Assembly: GCA_026874595.1 (NCBI GenBank)
Contig: CM049320.1
Coordinates: 13,579,488 to 13,643,487, forward strand
Length of the DNA stretch: 64,000 bases
Source: Sipunculus nudus
Lineage: Eukaryota; Annelida; Sipuncula; Golfingiida; Sipunculidae
Reading direction: 5' to 3'
The translations under genes and the position numbers were made by a program. This document shows positions 25,215 through 38,090 of this stretch, in pieces (position 1 is the first letter of the stretch; every line of letters starts with the position of its first letter). The notes beneath the pieces were generated by a model. That model ran no database searches, had not been told where the DNA came from, and worked only from the letters and a program-made list of their open reading frames with translations.

Positions 25215-25307
25215 ATGAAGGTCGTCGTCATCTCTGCCTTTCTCCTCGTCTCCATGGTGATGATTGAAGCTCGCTATATCGGCAAAGAGTCCGCAGAGGA
25301 GCAAGAG
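25215..25307 (+). CDS. Allatostatin-C-type neuropeptide precursor, exon 1 (signal peptide)
   Basis: This exon encodes residues 1-31 of a secreted neuropeptide precursor. It begins M-K and continues into a hydrophobic core (VVVISAFLLVSMVMI), followed by a plausible signal-peptidase site after Ala19 (IEA/RY). A short acidic stretch (ESAEEQE) closes the exon. The ATG has A at -3 and an upstream in-frame stop, which fixes the start. The exon ends in phase 0 at GAG/GTAAGA, a strong donor at 25308. Exon 2 at 59801 opens in phase 0, so the two join without a frame change. The product would enter the secretory pathway and be processed in dense-core vesicles. A small extra coding exon in the long intron is possible but is not needed. 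Confidence 0.82.
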
Positions 25308-26797
25308 GTAAGACACTACTTTTAAAATAAAAATTGAAATTCTAAAAATAAAATGTATCGATTACAATTTGAAATAAATTTAAGTTCCACTATGACGGCT
25401 CTGACTTGGAGTTCAGCTTTTTTTAATATAACCAAAGCCCGTCATCCGGTTTAGCACTGCTCTTTGAAGCTGACGTCTATATGACAACTATTTTCAACAA
25501 ACCTTTGTTAGTTGAATGTTCTGCATAATATGGATAATTGTTTTTTCAGATAAAAAACTTTTTTTTCGGAATGTATACCCCTTGACGCTAGAAGGGTTTT
25601 AATCTAAAAATATATTTCGGATGGCACACCCTTTAAAATGAGCTTCTTTTGACCTAACAGATCCTTGAAATTAAAAAAAAAATGCGCGTTTAGGGCATTT
25701 ACAACTCGTTACTGTTAGATGGCACAAGCTGGACCATCCGAATCAGAACTGAACATCAGGAAAACGAAATTGTTAAAAAACTAAGAATATCTTTTCTAAA
25801 TGAATAAAATAGACATATTTGTTACGGAGCGAATTTTGGTTCATTTACTGAAAAAAAGTATGATTTGAACAAAGAATCTATGTCATAACAGCTTTATTAA
25901 CAGTATCTACCCCTTTATATAGTATATCAAAGCATAAAGTGAAGGCTGCACTTATAACCCTTTAAAGGGTCCAATATGTGATATTTGAAATGTCAGTGGA
26001 ACCACATAAGGCCAAGGTTCTTTTATCAGAGATATAAAGTGTCATTGTTTTTATAACCTTATATAACCATGACCCCACCTCAGGTTGAGGGTCTAGTTTC
26101 AAATTAGTTTCGTTATAAAACAAAAGCATGGCGCCGTATCAATAACCGTTTGATATGTACATTAAACAAGGGACCAAATCAATCGCTCCGCAATCGTAAG
26201 TTCTTGCTTCAGCGTCACTGAAATATGATAGCCATAAAAAGCGGCTCCTTTTTCTTATCCTTCGAATCCCTGTCTGGCTATTTGTATCAAACGTTAACTC
26301 CGTGAAGTATAGAATATAGTTTATCTATCCTAAAATGAAAAAAAAAAATTGGTTTTATACTTTAGTACCCAAAAGCCATACACTCGAATATCCGTTGCCA
26401 TAAAAACAAGTTTCATTATAAAACACCGGCTTCAATTGGCTTATCAGATAACAAAAATATTTGAATTGAATGTATATTGAATGTTTTATATTAAAAAGAA
26501 GTGTCATTTGGTCTTTTTTAATTAAGACAGTAACATTACCAGAACCGTAACAATAAACGAATAAACACATAAACATATGAATAAAAGAATCCAACAGAGA
26601 GCAGAGAGTTAGCAGTGGAACAGACTAATGTGCACACATGCAAAAACTCGAGATCAAATGTGATGGCTTGAGAACTCAATATGAAATTTTCTGGACTGAA
26701 ATGCTCATTTCAGCATTGATTTATAAGATGTGTTGACAAAAAAACTTGCAACGAAAGGGCTAACATGGAGCATTATACTTCATTCAATTTATCAAAC

Positions 26798-27017
26798 AGG
26801 GGCGGCTTTAGCGGGCACAGAGGGCATCCCTTTTATACCTTTAAGTAAGCAAAATAGATAGTAGCGCTTAATACCCACTCAACGAACCAAGATCATGGCG
26901 CATGATGTTTTTAAAAATACCAAGAATGAACCATTACAGCCCAATTTCCAAAATGTTTATACATTCCCGTAAGCTCCCCCTGTGCCCCCTCTAATCTAAA
27001 ATGCTGTACCTGCCCCT
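26798..27017. mobile_element. Possible MITE-like dispersed repeat
   Basis: The segment starts AGGGGCGGCTTTAGCGGGCACAG and ends GCCCCT, and it also has an inner pair of GGGCACAG/CTGTGCCC-type words. This gives a weakly inverted structure of about 220 bp. No clear target duplication was found. Confidence 0.3.
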
Positions 27018-28178
27018 ATAAAGATTTGATTTGACTTACTGTGAATGTATTTTCAAAACTAATTAGTCATTATACTGAATATTCCATTCAGAAGAATCCC
27101 TCGCATAATCAGACGTACTCTTGTTATTACAAAGCGACTTAGTCTCCCTTATCAATTTCTCAGGAGGCGTCTGGTACATGAAATTAAAGAAAAATCAAAT
27201 TAGAGCTCGAACCGGAGAGCGCATATCTCCATCGAAAGAAAGAGAGTCTTCACTTCTCTTTTTTTTCATGGTATATACCCAGATGTAACGTAAACTGTTC
27301 CGGCTCATGTCAAATCCTTCCATAAGCTTTTACAATCTAGTTAACAGACCGTGATTGAAAAAGGATGGCTCTTATCGTCTCTGACAGAATAAAGTTAAAA
27401 TGCCTCGGTGTGTCAAAACACTCCTTTTAAATTTATTTTTAAAAGGTCTGACCTGTTAATTAAAAAGCACACATTCGGCTTAAACGGATATATTACAGAT
27501 TTCCATGAAATGCATCATATGATGGGAAATACCATCGGTTTTCAGGTTTCATCTTGTGATGTCAGTATTTTTTTCATTTCGGTGGCATTTAATGAAGTCA
27601 CCTTTCACACAGCCTTTGATATTATAGATTCAGAAATATCAATTGAGATTTTTCTTTTCGTGGTTTTCAAGGTAATCCAAGAATTCATGATTCCAACCAT
27701 AAAAAAATCACAGGGTCAGGTAATATCTTATCGGCAGCTGGTAGTTGACTTTATCTATATTTATTATCGCTGACTGAATTTCAATAAAGGTACAAAAATA
27801 TTTTTTACTGATATGCATTTTGTATATAAAACAACGAAATTATAAGCCCAGGATATTACTTGAATCTACAGTATTTGAACTTCCGTAGGCACCATCTGTT
27901 GCTTTATACAACATGTAACTGATGTTTTTGCTACAAGATATTATTTAAGATTCGTTTCATTTTCTTGCGTTTGCAATTGAAAACACTCCGGGTCACTTCT
28001 GAATAGATTGTAGCTAGAAAGTAACATGACATGTAGATGATAATCATAACTGAGTAGAGAATTCAGTATGCCTGACTTAAAGTGTAGTGATATATTATTA
28101 AGAAGCTTGTTTTGTATTTGTGTGGACGTGTAAAATTACAAGCCTGGTTGAACAAAAGAATACATCATTATCAGCATG

Positions 28179-28182
<4 letters not shown>

Positions 28183-28234
<52 letters not shown>

Positions 28235-28277
28235 CAGACGGACAGACATCAGACAGACAGACAGACAGACAGACAGA
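28183..28277. repeat. (GA)n then (ACAG)n compound microsatellite
   Basis: A GA run of about 45 bp passes into ACAG tetranucleotides. A chance frame through it is not a gene. Confidence 0.95.
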
Positions 28278-31200
28278 AGTAAAGCTAAATCAGGAAGTGA
28301 TTGATGGGGATAGCTGTTTAAGGTTTCAAAAGGGAATCTATCATTCAGTTTTTTTGTAAGGAGAAGACAAACTGATGGACGAGAGTTTGTATCGTGTTAC
28401 ATATGGCCAATATCATCCCACAACATGCAGCATTTATAAAACTATTAATGATACAACTATTAACACAGCGGCTTTTCATGATATAATCTAAGAGAAAACA
28501 CCACATGGTTATAGCATGGCTGTAATATATTACCACTGGCAGATTCACCATGAATTCAGATATCCGGTAGCGTCACATTTCTTGGTTCCCCGTCCGTGCC
28601 CGGACATGATCGTTGTCCAGTTGGTAGGGAGATCAATCACAATGATCGTTGTAGTCCGTGAAGAAAGCACGACAGATAATCACCCTGTTCACCGTGGTTG
28701 TAATTAATGGCTCCAAATTCCTGGAAAATTAGCCATGAGACACGTTCCTGTCTATCGTCATCAGCCGAGCGTGACAAACCTGGGATTTAAATGGAAGTTG
28801 CCCCTTCATTTTGTGGTTTGAACTCTTACATAATTAACTAATCCATTACTGAAAGTGATCTGCCCTTTGTATTGGAGACACCAATCTTCCGGTTCTCATA
28901 GAAACTATTGTAAAAGTTTATTGAAGGGTTCAGGTAGCCTTTTGAACAATACGCTAAAAGTCTCATATTGGTTAAAAGAAGTATATTTCAAATTAAGATT
29001 ATCTGAACAAACAGATTTAAATGACTCTTCATAGCGCGGCGTTTCGGATAACAATAATTATTCAAATAGAGTATTAAAATATTTGAACGTTGGTTAAATA
29101 TGTTAAAAAAATATCATTCTAAACAATCACTAACACCTTTTCTATATAACAAGAAATCGGTTCACCTCATATTCGTTTTAGTGTTTTAGCCCAAGATTAA
29201 TATCACACAATATATATGAATATGCAAATTAGAAGTGCTTTTAAATGCTTGTTGTTAAGGGAATCCTTTAAAAAGACCTATGTTTCACTCATTTCTTCTT
29301 TCTTAATCATTATTCTTCTGTGTCGCATTATCCTCCACTGAATAATGTATTGTTTTTTTCGGTGGCGTTTCCTTAGTTTTACTTATTGATTACCTTAAAC
29401 GTTCATCCTAAAACAATACATCATTTTCATCGGCATTACTTTTATTATTTAAAGAAAATCAAACTTTTATAAAGAAATATAGGTCTAGAAATGAATGTGG
29501 TGCCAAAATCGGTGTTCTATCTCCGTTATTCTTTTACTGACAAGCATATATGTTATGTTTAAACGTGGAAGTATGTATCTATGTGCGATTTTCAAGCAAA
29601 TGCTAAAAAAAAAACAAGATCGATACGTAACTGTAAAATTCTTATGCGCTGGCGCAGTGTGGGTGGAGGGGTTATGACGTTAACCATTGGTGCCACTGTC
29701 CCTAATCTGCTCTGTATTCCCCCGTTTTCAATTAGGACAGTTTTGTTTCTATATAATGGACTCAATTAAACACATCAATATATTTAATTATTCTTACCAA
29801 CACCTGTATATGACAAATGACAAACATCCGCTGGATATGACAGCATCTTTGCCGGCTTGTCACATCAAATACACGACAAGGTGTAATTAGAGCACCGGTC
29901 AGTCGGTTAAAATTCACACTGACGGCTCGTATGCCATATGGGATAACTGCTGTCGTCAGTGCGCTACACAATGTACGGAGATAAATAGTCTCGCGCTGAT
30001 ATGGATGATAGCGTACATTAATTTTCATTTGCACCCCATTTGCTATTCTATCGATTATTCATTGTATAAAAGCTGCCGTATATTAGTCCCATTATAAAAC
30101 ACTTAGTTAATGTAATTGGAGGCAGATATAACGGTATGTTTATCTTAATGATGTATCTCGGGGAAAAGACTGACACCCACTGAAACCACAATCCATTATG
30201 TACAGTTGGCTGATGACAGTTTATAAAGAATAAAGTTTATAGCAGGAAAAAATCGCACAAGACAAAGTGAATTATGAACAATTACAGACAGATTATTGGC
30301 TATATTAACTTTGTTTTATGAGAAGTACGCCCAAAGGTACGGCTAATGAATGCAGCATGGAAAGCTTTTTGCTTCTATTATTTTCAAATTTCTTCACAGA
30401 AATATATCCCTTCATGCATTTTCTGCATATTCTAGACCTATCAATGATAATTGCAACCTTAGGCCATCCTTATTATTTATACATTAGAGCCCTTTTTCTA
30501 TTTATAATCTACTTATTTCTCATAGACTTTATGCATACAAATTATTCATATACCCATTGATGTATAAATTTAAGCCTACCTGCAAGAAACGACATTCCTG
30601 GGGGATACATATTTCTGTGATTCAAGATTTACGACTTTTCTCAGTTGCCGCAAACTTGTAACAAAAAAAAGCAAAAACAAAAAAAAAAACCAAAAAAAAC
30701 AAAAAACAATCAAATAAAATGTTTCAAAGAATATGTTTTCAGAAAGTGTTTAGTCTGGTATTTTTCTTTCAGTAAATTTGCATTCCTTATTGACCATACA
30801 CAAATATTACATTTGAAGACAAAAGTTATACATCCAGCAGTTACAAAAATTCGCCTCTTACAACCCCCCGTTATTAACTATTTTGTCAAAAAGATAAAAG
30901 CATGCATGGCGTGCCATTTAGCTTTTATTTGAACATTCATTCGTCATGACAGTTACTTCTTTTATGTTTATCATGTAAAGCTTTATGTGTAAAAGGTCTT
31001 TTAACTTGTTGCGATAATTCACATTTTCCTTTTACCAGTGCACGGCTAATATACTATGTTAAAACTTCGAGGGAGTAAAAATACCGTGACATTTATCGTC
31101 GCGTTTCTTTTCCTTGATATTTCTTCTCCCCGCGTCTTCTTTTGAATAAAAAAAAATCGCTACGTCAGTTTCATCATCAGCAACTTCCTTAACAGCAACA

Positions 31201-31305
31201 TTCATTTCGTTTGAATTTTCGTTTGAACTCTGCAAACGCCTTAAACGTAGACTTTTGAAATAATGTTAGAACCTCAGAACCTCAGATATTCATTCTATCC
31301 ACTTA

Positions 31306-31592
31306 GGCTAAAAAAAATAAAAGGTATGGTTCTCAGGCACCGCCCGCGTCATTTTTAACCCCCGCATTAAAAATTTTTATTTTGATTTTAATCTTTCAAG
31401 AAGATAAATGATACAATTTATGTAGTGATTTTACCTGTTCAGCAAAAAAGGTGTTATTTTCATGCTTTTCCCTGATCATATTGCATTTTTATCGAAACAT
31501 ACAAAAAATGGTAAAAAAATAATATACCACCCGCCCGCACTGATTTCTGAAAAAAGTGCCTGAGAACCATACCTTTTTTTATTTTTTTTGCC
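31306..31592. mobile_element. PIF/Harbinger-like MITE
   Basis: Inverted repeats of about 35 bp (31306-31340 and 31556-31592) share an A-rich outer part starting GGC and the inner block GGTATGGTTCTCAGGCAC. The element is flanked by TTA on both sides (31303-31305 and 31593-31595). A 3-bp TTA duplication and GG-starting termini fit PIF/Harbinger. The interior is AT-rich with CCCGC runs near each end and no coding capacity. Confidence 0.75.
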
Positions 31593-32819
31593 TTATATGA
31601 GGCTTATGTCTCCTGGAAACATGAACTCATTAAATATAGAAATCTGAATAATTACATTGTACTTTTATCGAACGGTTACGTCTTCCTTATACAGTGCCAC
31701 CCACAGACCACTGACCTATAATTAAAATTAATTAACGTCTTTCTTTTCTTCCTTTCTAACTTCTCTTGTTTTTAACTTTTCACACGTACTTTTCATTAAT
31801 ACGATGAGGAAAAGACCTATCCCTAGAGCATGGGCACTGCCCTAGTGTGTTCGGGTCAAATGACCCAGTATTGCGGGTTACATAAAGTGAAGTTAAATTT
31901 AAAGAAGAGGCTTCTACAGGAACGTCGTGCTTGAAGATGAATTGAGATATACTATTATTTTATATGAGATATAATAAAATATGTCTTCCTTTGTGGACAC
32001 ACATGACCCGAATACTCGACGACATTCATCGCAAACAGGTTTCGCTAGAGTGGAAGGAAAGGTCTATGATATATGAATCAGATCCTACTTGTATTGTCAC
32101 AAAAGAAAATATACTCAAGTACAAGATATTCTAATAAAGAGTCAATAAAACTTCTCCTTGAGCGGTAAATATTTCGAGGAATGCATACCTTGAAATAATA
32201 AAAATATGTGTTGCAGCTTGACATACAACTAGAAAGACAAAAGATCGACAGATGTGAGTGCAGTAGTAAGATGAAATAAAGAATACACCGAAACAACAGT
32301 GCAATAAGATAATTTGGTACAACACTACAGTATCAAGCACGTGCGCTAATTTTACCCGTGTCCTGCATATAGTGTTCATTGAAAGTCTCGTTCGCAGGTT
32401 AGGTCAGATTATATTCAGGTACACTAGTTGTAAAAATTACAAACGGGGTTGCATTTTAATTTTAACGATTCGTGCTACTGTTAAACGGCATCATCTGTTC
32501 CTTGTGGTAATTTAATTACTTGCTTTCTTCTTACTGTAGCATTATTACAAAAATCAGCAAGCGTAGTTTAGTACAATAGAACAACACGGTATCAGGTGTT
32601 AAAACCGGCCGTGTCGGTCTATGTCAAACATTATCATTTTTACCCTGTATAGACGTATCGTGATTTATTTTTCGAGGCTTTTAATTAATTACTTGATTAC
32701 GACAAAATGAGAAAAATACATGAAAGTTATACCCACTCCTCTAATTTACGCCGCGAAAGAACTTATTTTTGGACTGACAACGAATATGTGCATTTATTTC
32801 ACCATTTGTACCTCATCAT

Positions 32820-32822
<3 letters not shown>

Positions 32823-32852
<30 letters not shown>
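32823..32852. repeat. (GA)n microsatellite
   Basis: A 30-bp uninterrupted GA run. Confidence 0.9.
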
Positions 32853-32854
<2 letters not shown>

Positions 32855-34146
32855 CAAGAGCGAGGTAATAGAGATACGCTGAAAAAGGTTTAATCACTCT
32901 GACCAAAATCTTTCTCTAGTATTGCCCCTTAAAATTAATATAAACCATGTATATGGGAAAAAATATGCACATAACTTGTGCATTTACAGCTAATATAGCG
33001 CTTTTCCCTAAGACCTGTCCCCTATATGTGTGTGTGCGTGTCTGTGTGGGGGTTGTGTCTGTGTATGTGCGTGGATAGAGATATTTTTTTTCAAAAGTTT
33101 TATCAGTAGAATTGTTTTCTCTACATTGTTTAACTGATGTGTTCTGATGAAATTTCTGATGAAATAATTTAAAGAAACGTTTGCTATGATGGACTTGAAC
33201 GATATAATAATTACAGTGGCAAGGAGATCTATTGCACTTACAGGCCAGCGGCAGTGTCAAAGTGGAAGACTTATCTGTGGATGAAAAACAACGCTGTTTG
33301 TTCTAAATAATTAAGAAAATCCCAGGAGGGCGATGACAGACAATAAAGGAGAACTCGATTTGTTCGGCTTCATCCGTGAAGCTTCGGGAAGACAAATTAA
33401 CGCTCAACGGTTGTATTTCAAGGCGCGCCATGGCCGATCCGGGAAATGTCCAGACGTATAGGGACATTTAGTCAGACGCACTCAGCGATGTGAGGGGATT
33501 TTACAGATCTGTAAACATGCCCCTATGGCCATCAAGCCTGAAATATGTTACATTCAACGAGAGAGAGAGAGCTAATGGGGGTTTATAGCCGGTAGTTTAG
33601 AACGTACGTTTAAAGTCCGTAGTTTAAGATATAGGTTTATAGTCAGAAGATTAAAACGGACACGCTTTCAGCATTAACTATCGTGCCCGCCTCGTATATT
33701 GGACCTGCGCCCGCTTGTACACCGCTTGTCAACCCATGTTGATACAAAAAAAAGATATCTAAAAAAAAGCCCATCCGTTTATTCGATCATGCTCTGTATT
33801 TGTTAATGATGTCCTAAATATATTCTGTCACTATGTAACGACCCTTTTTTACGATCAGAAATAAAAACCTGCAGTCCGTCGGGGAATCAAATTGACTTAA
33901 ACCGAGCCGAACATGTTCTGGTCCAGTGATTCAGCAATGAGTTTATTTTTACTCGGATGGAATTGCAGTGGTCTCAAAAGTAGCATTCTATCATCGATGC
34001 CATTTACAAATATCATTTTCACGGTGCTTTACGGATCCGAACCCTCAGGGTCCGTCGTTGCCGACAGGTGTCACCAAGGACCTAGGAAAGGTATATATTT
34101 GTACACCTCATTAAAGACTGATCGTCTGGCTGGGTATGTGCCGAGC

Positions 34147-34371
34147 TTGGCCGGGATACAGCAGCGGATGGGGGGGGGGACGGGAGGAGGTTTGCCATCC
34201 ACCCTCCCCTTTTTCAGCCGCTGCAACCTTTTTAAGGGTTCCAGAACAATTTATTTTGGGCCTGGAACCACCCTTTTCCGGACTTGGGGACCTTTTAGGC
34301 TTTATCACTAATCCTAATTGGAACCCCCCCCCCCCCCCGCCTTTCCCAAAATCCTTGATCCGCCCATGAGC
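34147..34371 (-). mobile_element. G-tract dispersed repeat, copy 3
   Basis: Read on the minus strand this copy starts GGGCGGATCAAGGATTTTGG and carries a first G-run. It then shows AAAGCCTAAAAGGTCC, TTCCAGGCCCAAAATAAATTG, GCGGCTGAAAAAGGGG and a second G-run. This matches copy 1 in order and spacing. Chance open frames on both strands here come from the repeat. Confidence 0.72.
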
Positions 34372-34949
34372 TAAATTGTAATCGTGGGATGGAAAGGTAT
34401 GACCGGAGGTGGTGAGCTTGTACAACTGTAGTCTTATGAATATTTTCACTTTTATTTCTACTTTCTTTGTGTGTTATTGAAGACATTTTTATATTTCCAC
34501 CGGGGAGGGTCTGGGGACGAATCTGCGATGGTTTTGGTTCGTTTGTTCGTTGGATGGTTTCGTTTGTTAGCAAGTCTGCCCAAAAAGTAAAGTTCTGAGG
34601 ACATTTTCAGGAGGTTTAGAGTAACACCGAAAAAACAATCCAGCAAATTTTGGAGGAAATCTTGGTCATCTTCATGTTTTTTTTCAGTTCAAAGGTTTTT
34701 CCATTCTGACTCAGGACGATTCCACCCCCCCCCCCCCCCCTTCTCCTTATTCAAGGCACCCATTGACAGGAATCATTGCCAGTGGTTGTATTCACAAGAA
34801 GAACCCTTGTTGTAGAAGTGTCGCACTGCAGTGTACACATCAAAGTCTTTCAAAATTTCTTTTGGGAGTACACATTCTAGTTATCGATGGATTTGAAGAA
34901 TTATTCAGGGAAAAGATATGGCAATCCACATAGGAAAGAGTTTATTATC

Positions 34950-35070
34950 TCCGCCATGGGGCGGTTATGATTTTGCCGGCGCTGGTTTGTCTTTTGGCAA
35001 TATAACTCAAAAAGGTTTTAACGGATTTTGATGACACGTTCAGGATACCTCGAGGTTTGCGCTCTTTGAG
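34950..35070. repeat. Dispersed repeat with the GAGTGCTTTT motif, copy 1
   Basis: This stretch contains CCGCCATGGGGCGG, GGCAATATAACTCAAAAAG, AACGGATTTTGATGA and GAGGTTTGCGCTCTTTGAGT followed by GCTTTT. The last block recurs at 56100-56155. It looks like a degenerate, widely dispersed retroelement-derived repeat, but the class is not assigned. Confidence 0.5.
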
Positions 35071-36639
35071 TGCTTTTCTTGTTAAATATACATTGAATCC
35101 AAGCCAGTAATTATGAATACAAGATACGTGTCTGTTCGCCTGTAATGTCTGAATGTTGCCATGAAGACATCGTAACTGCTGGTCACAATTTTGCACTATT
35201 GACGAAATTCTTTAGGAAGATTTTTTTTTCTCTCAGCAAGTGATGTCGGGGGTTGACGTATCCCTGGATATATAACTTTTTAAAATGAAAAATATAGAAA
35301 GTACATAATTAAATCCCGTAAGGCCATCTGTCATATGGAGCTCTACTTATAAATCCATCGATCTTTAAACATTGCCTGATCCCATTACTATCTTCGGCAG
35401 ATCTAGAACATATGTTGTCAGTGACTGATGACACACAAGTGAACTGCAATATTATTTTACTGCTAAAACTGCAATATACCGATAGACCCGAGACCAAATG
35501 CACCACGAGGGCAGAAGGGCGGTACTCAGACATATTATCTCACTTTTGGATGTAACATTTGTAATAATGTCTATTAAACTGAATCACGTTTTTGACAATC
35601 TATAACTCGGTTGCAATTTCATTCACATTCGCTAAACGCTAGAGAAACTGGTAATATCTTCCGAAAGTTATCCAAATAGGGTTATTTTTCATGTATGCTA
35701 GTTCCACATTTCGGGTAGATTATACATGATCGTCTAACAATAAAACGTTAAGGTTACCATTATCATAAAATATCAAGGGTAAATCCTTTCAAAGAAATAA
35801 TGACTTTTCTTCAGTCGGAGAAACGGTACCCAAGTAACGCGACGTAATATTAGAGGACTCATCATCTGATGAGTATTTGTACCGAACTAATTTGTCCTTC
35901 TGGACTAAAAAGCAGCCTTAACGTAATATTTAAGTGATTATGGTAATAATAATAGTTTTTAATAAATGATTTATTTGCTGTTGCCTTACGTCTAAAGCGG
36001 TTTTATGCCAATTAACAAGCTTAATGGGTCCATAATTTATGTTACTGCAATGGTGCAACAAAATGTCACTGCGACACATTAGCTTTATATCATATTTTCT
36101 TTCGAATATGTTCTATATAGTTGAATCTCTGTCATTGAGGCCGTGAATTCCCTGCCTTTTCTGAAATAGTAACATTTTTAGTTAAGCCACTACTATATCA
36201 AAAATGATGTCATTTGACGGGCACGCACGATATTCCATTTTCTTCTATAATATATCCCTTAAAATGGAAACTGAATTATAATTCATGTTTGTCTTAATGA
36301 CTTCTCGTCGTGTTCCTGCTGATAAGATATTATTTTTAGAAACCCCTTACATGCTGTTGTATATAGTATTTCAGGCCCTGTTCCTTTCTCAGGTGGTATT
36401 AAACGTATAGTATTACCAATCTGATTAATATCTGATAGTTATTGGCCACAGTTGAATATTTTCTTTTTGTTAAGTTAAGGTCATGAATACAAGAGCTCTG
36501 ACAAATGGTAGGGTAGGACTATCATAGTGCAGACGTTTCCTTTCACTAAACATTGTCCCTCGCTTACATTATTATTTCGTCTTACACTGAACTTTGCTCC
36601 TTTTGTAATTTACCCTGTCGTAAATTCCAATCTCATGCG

Positions 36640-36920
36640 TGGAGCGTAAAGATCCCCCACCAAGAGATCGGCTTAATGGGAAGTCTGAATTAGGTAGCAG
36701 TGTTTCACTCACTAACGAGTGCGCCTTTCGGGAGTTACTTGGTGTTATCCTCTATCAGTGGAGATAATTACATACCGAGAACCCGTAGGAGAAGCGAGAA
36801 AGGTGACCCTAAGATAATCGTGTGCGTCCGTCACGTATTCCGAAACGAAAATTGAACTCTGCAGATTTCCATACTTATGAACATTAACAAAATAGAGGCG
36901 CTTACTTCAACCAGAAAATC
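36640..36920 (+). mobile_element. tRNA-derived SINE, copy B (body only)
   Basis: This copy keeps the body blocks of copy A in the same order (CCCCCACCAAG, CTAACGAGTGCGCC, TTTCGGGAGTTACTTGG, GTCACGTATTCCGAAAC, CTGCAGATT, GAGGCGCTTACTTCA). The tRNA-like head is eroded or absent. A further tail-like fragment (GGAGGCGGTTACAGAGCTTCA) follows near 37090. Confidence 0.65.
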
Positions 36921-37921
36921 AAAAAGCAAAAATATATTGATAGGAAACCTTAGCATGTACTATTCCAATCGGCCATTTTATTAACATCATGCCATAAATT
37001 ATTCATCATAATTTTACTTTTCGTGCTGTCTTCCATTTCCAAGAACTGGTGATACGCTGATCGGTTGTTGGTTGGTACATAAAACGGGAGGCGGTTACAG
37101 AGCTTCATTCAAAAATAAAAGAAGAGTTTGATAAATTTAGTGATATTGAAAGAAAGCCTAGCCATTCATGCAAACTCTGTGACTATTGTATTGGTCATCT
37201 TTATGATAAATGACAGTGCTACAAAAGGCTAACCCGGATCAGACGCCAGTCATAGCTCTCTGAAAGTCTCCAATACCTTCCTGCCAAAGAACGATCCCTT
37301 GGATAAAAACTGATTCACGAAAGGATCTCTTTGTCAAAATGAAGGAGCAGTGTTTTATCACTCATGACTGCGGTATATCGAAAAGGACTTTATATTTCTT
37401 CATTGAGCAGTAATATACAAACGCCATTTTCCTCATAGACACATCTTTGAACATTGCGAAGTCCTTATTGTGCTAAACCTGTAGCTAATATTCTTTAGCG
37501 AATACTTTGATTGTTATTTGAAAAAATATATATATATATATATGGATCTTTTTTTGGAATAATTTATTGCATTCGGTCAGTAAAATTCCACCACTTTCAT
37601 TTTCCCATTCCGTCATAGATTTTTTTTTACATTTATATCATTTCATATTCCTTTTAGCAAATTATCTAACGACATCTTAATAATCCAAGTACTCAAAAGA
37701 TGTTACATTATAATTTGCACTTTATTTGGCATTTACTGATATTTTGATCAGGAGAGGAAATAAGGAGTCAATGTGTTATTCGCAATTAAAGATAGTTATC
37801 CCTTGTAGATTACATGTAAGGCACATGCAGGTGTAGTCTGGCGGAGATATCCCCGGGAAATCGAAACTTAAAATTAAGTTTTAACTTGTGGTCTTTGCCA
37901 CAGAGCAGTCGTCATCTTATA

Positions 37922-38090
37922 CCAGCTTTAGTGGTCTAGGGCCGGAGCACAGGGCTCAATCCCGGGAGGTCGTGTGTTTGAATCTCAGCCGAGAAAGTGA
38001 GATTTTTTACGGTCACCCCCGACCCAGGAGCTATTATTTGGTGTTAGGGGCTGGTTTCGTCAAAGAGCTCCCTTTCCTTTAATATTATCA
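37922..38090 (+). mobile_element. tRNA-derived SINE of a second type
   Basis: A tRNA-like head (37922-37995) has the A-box-like TAGTGGTCTAGGGCCGG, a GGGCTCAATCCCGGGAG arm and the B-box-like GTGTTTGAATCTC. The body after it (ACGGTCACCCCCGACCCAGGAG, GGTGTTAGGGGCTGG) differs from the other SINE. It is not a functional tRNA because the stems are mismatched and no acceptor stem closes. Confidence 0.55.

Noticed and set aside
33913-34311. A 132-codon plus-strand frame.
   Set aside because: Its second half is the inverse of a dispersed G-tract repeat, and the first half has no recognisable domain.
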